From an uncultured Blautia sp. (GTDB lineage: Bacteria; Bacillota; Clostridia; Lachnospirales; Lachnospiraceae): a stretch of 29,922 bases of DNA. Positions within the stretch are counted from its first letter, which is position 1. Each line of letters starts with the position of its first letter. This document shows positions 25,544 to 29,922 of this stretch, in pieces. Made by a program: the position numbers and the translations under genes. The stretch lies in contig CAKRMK010000038.1 of assembly GCA_934364795.1 (NCBI GenBank), forward strand, positions 1 through 29,922, in the 5' to 3' direction. The notes beneath the pieces were generated by a model. The model had not been told where the DNA came from and searched no databases. It saw only the letters and a program-made list of their open reading frames with translations.

Positions 25544-25632
25544 TTCAAATAATTTCCCACTATTTTTGCATAAAGTCTTATGTATATCCAAAATCTTATT
25601 TATAAAAAATTCATGACCGGTAGAGCTTTTTC

Positions 25633-26673
25633 TCAGATTTCATAAATCCTTCTGGCATTTTCCCCAAGGATCTGTTTTTTCTCTTCTTCAGTCAGTTCCA
25701 GGTTCTGAACAAATTTGGGACCACCGGTAAGCCATTCTGCACGAACCGGATAAGAGGTTCCGAAAATAATATGATCTGCTCCCAGGATTTTTACCGCACA
25801 TTCCAGAAGTTCTTTGCCCCATGGCTGTGCATGGGAAACTTCATAGTAAATGTTTTCCCTGATCTGATCACAGAACCTGTCTGTATCTGTGTCAAAACGT
25901 TTCACAGTATCCTGTGCCTGGGTTGGTTTTTTACGGAACATAGAGCTTAAATAGGAGAAAAAGGCACCTCCAAGCATGGAATGTACCAGCTTTATATCCG
26001 GGCACTCATCAAACAGCCCGCCAAAAACTTCTCTTCCTATGGCAATGGTCTGATCCATGCATCTGCCGTAGGAGCGGCGCAGATTGGTATAGTCTGTAAT
26101 GGACTGATGGTCTGCCGGTACCGGACAATGATGAACATAAGCTGTCATTTTCATTTCATTCAGTTTTCTGAAAAAAGGACGGAATATTTCATCATCCAGA
26201 TATTTTTTTCCATAGTGGGAGGAAATCTGAACACCTGTCATTCCCAGCTCTTTTACGCACCGCTCCAGTTCATAAATGGCATCTTTTCCACCATAAGGAG
26301 GGACAACAGCCAGTGCTGCAAATCTTCCATCTCCTTCTTTTACATGCTTTGCAAGCCCGTCGTTAAATTTTTTGCACATTTCCAGAGACAACCAGGTGTG
26401 ACAGCATGGAATTTTCAGGATTGCTTTGTCTACGCCTGCTTTATCCATATCCTCCAGCTGTTTTTCTATCCGGTATTCACCCTGGACATAATTCAGATTT
26501 TCACAGCCCTTTGGCTCTTCCAGTATAATCTGTTTTTTCCCTGTTTCCGGAATTTCTTCACATCTTGCATGCACTCCATACACCTCCGGAATACATCTCA
26601 TAAACTCCTCCAACATTTTTTCATTGGTGAATAATTCTTCCGGAAGCCAGTACATATTCGCATCAATTGTCAT
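25633..26673 (-). CDS. Amidohydrolase_2 (ACMSD/resorcylate decarboxylase-like) protein lacking metal ligands
   Basis: A 346-residue TIM-barrel protein of the Amidohydrolase_2 group, which includes ACMSD and gamma-resorcylate decarboxylase, metal-dependent enzymes on aromatic or muconate acids. Family landmarks: MTIDANMYWLP at the start, TAYVHHCPVP (His181), KLVHSMLGG (His231) and HIIFGTSYP near residue 302. In active members the first motif is IDxHxH (or ExH) and the last has Asp in FGSDxP. Here these are Asn6, Tyr8 and Ser307, so three of the usual metal ligands are gone. It may use another mechanism or bind ligand without catalysis. AAGGAGG precedes the start. It is transcribed alone from a LysR-type promoter; no terminator was seen behind it before the LysR gene. 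Confidence 0.8.
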   Translation of the reverse strand: MTIDANMYWLPEELFTNEKMLEEFMRCIPEVYGVHARCEEIPETGKKQIILEEPKGCENLNYVQGEYRIEKQLEDMDKAGVDKAILKIPCCHTWLSLEMCKKFNDGLAKHVKEGDGRFAALAVVPPYGGKDAIYELERCVKELGMTGVQISSHYGKKYLDDEIFRPFFRKLNEMKMTAYVHHCPVPADHQSITDYTNLRRSYGRCMDQTIAIGREVFGGLFDECPDIKLVHSMLGGAFFSYLSSMFRKKPTQAQDTVKRFDTDTDRFCDQIRENIYYEVSHAQPWGKELLECAVKILGADHIIFGTSYPVRAEWLTGGPKFVQNLELTEEEKKQILGENARRIYEI

Positions 26674-26729
26674 TTTCCTGTTCCTCCTTGCAATCTATAA
26701 ATAAAGTGCTTTGATTTCTTATATTCTGA

Positions 26730-26758
26730 ATTATATATTAGTCATTTTGCACAAGCAA
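26730..26758 (-). promoter_or_regulatory. Promoter of the amidohydrolase-like gene
   Basis: TTGCTT (26753-26758), 17-bp spacer, TATAAT (26730-26735), on the minus strand, the same arrangement as the dpp operon promoter. Confidence 0.8.
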
Positions 26759-26775
26759 TTCGATTACAGGAGGGA

Positions 26776-26797
26776 TTTATCCGTAAAATGCATAAAT
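26776..26797 (-). promoter_or_regulatory. LysR-type operator, site 2
   Basis: TTTATCC-N7-GCATAAA, one base different from site 1 over 22 positions, and again exactly 17 bp from the -35 box. It lies directly behind the stop codon of the upstream tannase-like gene. Confidence 0.75.
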
Positions 26798-26798
26798 T

Positions 26799-28325
26799 TC
26801 ATTTACATATACGTTTTACCCAGTTGACCATTTCTCCCGGATAATCTGCTCTTCCGTGACGTTCATCCCATACGATTTCATAATCTACATCTGTCCTTTT
26901 GGTTTCCATTAATTTCAGGGCAAGAATCATGGTTACAGTCAGAGAGGTATCTGCATCTTTTGCTCCCACGCGGATCCGGTAATGAGGTGCCAGTTTGTTA
27001 ATATTGGAATCTGACAGATTTTCCTCTGTCATGTCAATGTAATTTAATGGATTTAATAATCTTTTCTGTCGCTTCAATTCCTTGTCTTCACATATTTCCT
27101 GATAGCCAGATAAATAGTTTGTTGTTTCTTCTGGAAACTCTTTTTTCAGATTTTCCATAATTTCTGCAAGTTTTGTGTTAAAATGCCGCTTGTCTGTATG
27201 TTCTGTTCCAAATTCCTGATTTTCCGCCTGGATCAGATTAAGGTCATCAAAGGCTGGACAAAGTTTCAGACGTTTATGATAGTCTTTTTCCATATCTTCC
27301 AGGGAGGAAATAATTACTTTATATTCACCGGCATGCCTGATATTAGCTGAATTTTTTTTGTTATCAACCAGATTTTCAGTTATAGAAAGCCAGGAATATC
27401 CGCTTAATTTCGCCTGACCATCCGGTGTTTTTACTATATATTTTTCTGCGGATTTCTCCAGCTGTTCTTTCAGATAAATGCTTCCATTTCCACCGTGACC
27501 ATTTTCTATAGTTAAAATTTCTCCGGTTTTTGGATGCTTCAGCTTCAGGCTGTTAAAATATTCCACATACTTTTTTCCCATTTCTTTTGAAAGAGCCTGA
27601 CAAAATGGTATCAGATTTCCCTCTCCAAAGCCTAAAAAAGGCATTCCTGTATAATGGGTCTGACCTTCAAACATCCATTCATATGCCATATCTGCATGGT
27701 CCAGATCTGTAATAGGACAATAGCACTGCGCTCCAAAAACGGAATCACTTTGTGTAAAATCTGCTCCCATGGCTTTTAGCTCTTCCTCATAATCTTTATT
27801 GTCTCCTGTACATCCCAGAAGTGTACTCATTGCACCACCGGCACTGATTCCCACTGATATAATATGCTCCATATTTCCAGGCAGAATTTTGGCATTTCTC
27901 TTTAAAAAGCGGATTCCTGCTTTTAGATCAGCCACTGATACAGGAGCTTTTCCACAAAGTACACCTTTTTCATTTCTGGAGCTTCTTCCCCGACAACCGC
28001 AGGATACATATACAAATCCATTTAACACAGCTTCTACTCCCATAGATCTTTCATCATCCAGTTCAAAGGGTTCTGCTTCTTTATAACCAGCCAGTCCGTT
28101 TTCAAAAATAACCGGAGCTGTTCTGGCTGTGTATCCATTTTTTGATTCTTTTTCCCGAACTGTTCCATCTGGATCCAGATATTCTGCCGGAGCATAAATA
28201 TTCATGGACTGTTCCTGTGGAACTTTTGGATTTTCGCAGTAGACCATCTTCTCTAATTTATAACAGTTCCAGTCTTTTAAATATATCCATTGTCTGTTTT
28301 GTTCTTTTAAATCCAATTTTTCCAT
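26799..28325 (-). CDS. Tannase-like alpha/beta hydrolase (subtype B tannase/esterase family)
   Basis: A 508-residue intracellular serine esterase resembling bacterial subtype B tannases, which cut gallate and other phenolic esters. The nucleophile motif is GISAGGAMSTLLGCTGDNKD with Ser161. It is followed by the family stretch FGAQCYCPITDLDHADMAYE. Near the C-terminus, Asp457 and Asp459 (KDADTS) and His490 (ERHGRADYP) are placed as in Lactiplantibacillus plantarum tannase (Ser163, Asp419, Asp421, His451, from memory). It lacks a signal peptide, so its substrate must be imported. GAAAGG precedes the start. It has its own LysR-type promoter. Phenolic ester cleavage is a reasonable guess; other acyl esters are possible. 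Confidence 0.75.
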   Translation of the reverse strand: MEKLDLKEQNRQWIYLKDWNCYKLEKMVYCENPKVPQEQSMNIYAPAEYLDPDGTVREKESKNGYTARTAPVIFENGLAGYKEAEPFELDDERSMGVEAVLNGFVYVSCGCRGRSSRNEKGVLCGKAPVSVADLKAGIRFLKRNAKILPGNMEHIISVGISAGGAMSTLLGCTGDNKDYEEELKAMGADFTQSDSVFGAQCYCPITDLDHADMAYEWMFEGQTHYTGMPFLGFGEGNLIPFCQALSKEMGKKYVEYFNSLKLKHPKTGEILTIENGHGGNGSIYLKEQLEKSAEKYIVKTPDGQAKLSGYSWLSITENLVDNKKNSANIRHAGEYKVIISSLEDMEKDYHKRLKLCPAFDDLNLIQAENQEFGTEHTDKRHFNTKLAEIMENLKKEFPEETTNYLSGYQEICEDKELKRQKRLLNPLNYIDMTEENLSDSNINKLAPHYRIRVGAKDADTSLTVTMILALKLMETKRTDVDYEIVWDERHGRADYPGEMVNWVKRICK

Positions 28326-28406
28326 TAATTTCTACCTTTCTGATTATTAAACACTGTATTTAACATATCACGCTATTTTTTCTGTGATTTTCGAATGCCC
28401 TTTCAT

Positions 28407-28435
28407 ATTATATTCCTTCAGAAATCTACAGGCAA
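28407..28435 (-). promoter_or_regulatory. Promoter of the tannase-like gene
   Basis: TTGCCT (28430-28435), 17-bp spacer, TATAAT (28407-28412). The -35 flank (ATCGAATTGC) is the same as at the amidohydrolase promoter. Confidence 0.8.
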
Positions 28436-28452
28436 TTCGATTACTTTACCAA

Positions 28453-28474
28453 TTTATCCTGTATGTGCATATAT
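28453..28474 (-). promoter_or_regulatory. LysR-type operator, site 3
   Basis: A diverged copy of sites 1 and 2: TTTATCC is intact and the other half-site is GCATATA instead of GCATAAA, with the same spacing and again 17 bp from the -35 box. The T-N11-A core is not exact here. Confidence 0.6.
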
Positions 28475-28518
28475 GCTTATCCTTTAGTCAAAGTCCACTC
28501 TTCTTTTGTCACCACGCA

Positions 28519-28547
28519 TTGAATAATGAACCTTTTTCATGTATAAT
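28519..28547 (+). promoter_or_regulatory. Promoter of the alarmone synthetase gene
   Basis: TTGAAT, 17-bp spacer, TATAAT, 38 bp before the start codon. It is divergent from the LysR-type tannase promoter. Confidence 0.8.
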
Positions 28548-28584
28548 CTAATTATTCAAAATCTGTGAAAAGGAAGAAATCTTT

Positions 28585-29265
28585 ATGGTAAAAGAAGAAA
28601 GAAAAACGTCCTGGCTGGATACTCCGGATCCCCAGAGTTTTATTAATAATGCAGCTAAATTTAATGATCTGATGATGATGTACCGGTGTGCTATCCGCGA
28701 AGTACAGACCAAGCTGGAAGTTCTGGATGATGAATTTTCTGTAGAATATAAGCGAAATCCTATTTCTTTTATTAAGACAAGAATCAAGAAACCGGAAAGT
28801 ATTTACCGCAAACTTCAGAAACTGGGATATGACTTTACTGCCGAAAATATTCAGGAACAGTTAAACGATGTGGCCGGCGTCCGTGTGGTCTGTGCCTTTA
28901 TTGATGATATTTATACTGTAGCTGAACTTATTGCCGGACAGGATGACATTAAAGTTATCAAAATTAAAGATTATATCAAGAATCCCAAACCAAACGGATA
29001 CCGCAGTTATCATATGATCGTGGAAATTCCTGTATTTTTCTCCAAGGGAAAAACTCCAATGCGGGTAGAGCTTCAGATCCGTACAAACGGCATGGATTTC
29101 TGGGCGACGCTGGAGCATCAGCTTCGTTACAAAAAGGGAATTGAGGATCTGCCTGGCTATGATGAAATCAGCGAAGAACTGCTGCGCTCTGCCCAGGCCG
29201 TAATCGAGACAGATAATGAAATGCAGAGCATCAAAAATAAGATTGGTATGTTCCACAATATCTGA
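28585..29265 (+). CDS. Small alarmone synthetase, RelQ/YjbM-type GTP pyrophosphokinase
   Basis: A 226-residue single-domain (p)ppGpp synthetase, which moves pyrophosphate from ATP to GTP or GDP in the cytoplasm. It lacks the hydrolase, TGS and ACT domains of full-length Rel. Seen: RIKKPESIYRKLQKLG at about 66-81 (ATP-binding basic motif), LNDVAGVRVVCAFIDD at 93-108, NPKPNGYRSYH at 133-143 (GTP-binding G loop with Tyr139) and VELQIRTNGMDFWATLEHQL at 161-180 with the catalytic Glu. Length and motifs fit the RelQ group, known to be regulated mainly by transcription and allostery. It has its own near-consensus promoter and seems unrelated to the divergent LysR locus. AAAGGAAG serves as ribosome site. 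Confidence 0.95.
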   Translation: MVKEERKTSWLDTPDPQSFINNAAKFNDLMMMYRCAIREVQTKLEVLDDEFSVEYKRNPISFIKTRIKKPESIYRKLQKLGYDFTAENIQEQLNDVAGVRVVCAFIDDIYTVAELIAGQDDIKVIKIKDYIKNPKPNGYRSYHMIVEIPVFFSKGKTPMRVELQIRTNGMDFWATLEHQLRYKKGIEDLPGYDEISEELLRSAQAVIETDNEMQSIKNKIGMFHNI

Positions 29266-29338
29266 TAATATATAGGATCCAGCGTATGTACGCTCCTGCT
29301 ATACGTAATAAAAATCCTGCAAAAATTAGAAATAAAAA

Positions 29339-29406
29339 AGTCCTGCAAAATTCAAAGACAGCTTTATTTTTCTTAGCTGATACTTTTAATTTTCGCAGGA
29401 TTTTAT
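29339..29406. terminator. Bidirectional terminator after the alarmone synthetase
   Basis: AGTCCTGCAAAATT pairs with AATTTTCGCAGGATT, enclosing a second small stem (CAGCT/AGCTG). T-rich tracts follow on both strands. A partial extra copy of the left arm (ATCCTGCAAAAATT) lies at 29314-29327. Confidence 0.75.
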
Positions 29407-29478
29407 TTCATGATTTTATTTCATGATTTTATTTCAGAATCTTGTCACAGACTCTTATTTCAGAATCTTATTTTAGCC
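29401..29478. repeat. 13-bp degenerate tandem repeat
   Basis: Six contiguous 13-bp units. The first two are identical (TTTTATTTCATGA), the third and fifth end in CAGAA, the fourth is diverged, and the last runs into the stop codon of the neighbouring small membrane protein gene. Confidence 0.7.
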
Positions 29479-29797
29479 ACACAAACACGCAGAACAAAAT
29501 AAATATAAATGCCGCGCCGCCAAAAATCAGCCCCACTGTGAGGGAAGCTTTCAATGAAAGCCAGATCATTCCTCTTCGTTCTTCCTTACTCATAGGCGGA
29601 TTTTCAAACGCTGCCAGATTGTCGGGAAGGTCACTTTCCATTCCCGGTTCCGGCACCTTTACATCAAATTCTTTTCTGCGTTTTGATGGATCTCCCGGAA
29701 GGATCTGCCATGGTCTTCTGGAATTCCAGGGCATACCGTCCACATCCATGTTTGCAACTGTGTAATCTGGTAATTCTTCTTTTTTCTTTTTCCCCAT
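29468..29797 (-). CDS. Small membrane protein of unknown function
   Basis: A 109-residue protein with a charged, proline-rich N-terminal part (MGKKKKEELPDYTVANMDVD and further KRRKEFDVKVPEPGMESDLP) and one C-terminal membrane helix (LTVGLIFGGAAFIFILFCVFVWL, about residues 86-108). The lysine-rich start argues for a cytoplasmic N-terminus with a tail anchor. CTGGAGG seven or so bases before the ATG supports the start. No domain was recognised and no catalytic motif is visible. It converges with the alarmone synthetase, but nothing links their functions. Confidence 0.8.
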   Translation of the reverse strand: MGKKKKEELPDYTVANMDVDGMPWNSRRPWQILPGDPSKRRKEFDVKVPEPGMESDLPDNLAAFENPPMSKEERRGMIWLSLKASLTVGLIFGGAAFIFILFCVFVWLK

Positions 29798-29922
29798 GAT
29801 AGTACCTCCAGAAATTTGCTATTTAAATTGCTATTTAATACAGTCAGACTTTTCAAGACGGACGCATTAGAACAAGTAGTATTCCACGCAGGTCGGCGCA
29901 ACGTTCCGGCAAGCTAATGACT

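Noticed and set aside
29401..29478. CRISPR-like array
   Set aside because: Units are contiguous 13-mers without spacers and no cas genes are present.
29867..29922. End of another minus-strand gene at the right edge
   Set aside because: One frame reads about 17 residues (ending APTCVEYYLF) to a TAA, which could be a real C-terminus, but too little is visible to support it.

Overview
The window looks like a chromosome segment from a low-to-mid GC Firmicute, most likely a gut Lachnospiraceae (Clostridia). The evidence is AGGAGG-type ribosome sites, sigma-A promoters with 17-bp spacers, a glycine riboswitch, RelQ-type alarmone synthetase, and Clostridia-like transporter sequences. Names were assigned by reading the translations; no database search was possible.

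Layout. (1) 1-2.0 kb: the end of a small membrane protein (DUF2798-like), then a convergent MATE efflux gene. The MATE leader has its own promoter, two related hairpins and a terminator, and is a candidate guanidine-IV (mepA-type) riboswitch. (2) 1.9-7.2 kb: a polyol/uronate operon (mannitol dehydrogenase family enzyme, GntP permease, PfkB kinase lacking its N-terminus), with a divergent ROK repressor and a candidate operator between them. (3) 7.2-9.0 kb: two tandem paralogous secreted proteins of unknown function; the first is broken by a one-base frameshift. (4) 9.4-11 kb: a glycine riboswitch in front of an AGCS alanine/glycine:cation symporter. (5) 11-15.3 kb: the phosphate operon pstSCAB-phoU behind a PhoP-box-like repeat. 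Its PstS has the two halves of the family in swapped order (circular permutation). (6) 15.3-28.5 kb: a LysR-controlled locus. One long operon encodes a family-5 binding protein, DppBCDF-type ABC transporter, alpha/beta hydrolase, SDR and ceramidase-like hydrolase. Beside it lie the LysR gene, a monocistronic amidohydrolase-fold gene and a monocistronic tannase-like esterase gene. (7) 28.5-29.8 kb: a small alarmone synthetase and a small membrane protein, separated by a terminator and 13-bp repeats.

The strongest signal is in region 6. Three promoters (dpp operon, amidohydrolase, tannase-like gene) share one architecture: a 22-bp site built on TTTATGC-N7-GCATAAA (with a LysR T-N11-A core), exactly 17 bp, a TTGC(T/C)T -35 box, exactly 17 bp, then TATAAT. 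This places the site at about -65, the classical LysR activation position, and ties about ten genes into one local regulon. The genes suggest import of a small ester or amide followed by hydrolysis and further processing. Two of the enzymes (SDR and amidohydrolase) lack hallmark catalytic residues, so the chemistry may be unusual. The substrate cannot be read from the sequence.

Several genes look decayed or rearranged (kinase N-terminus, frameshifted secreted protein), and both ABC binding proteins lack the expected lipoprotein cysteine.
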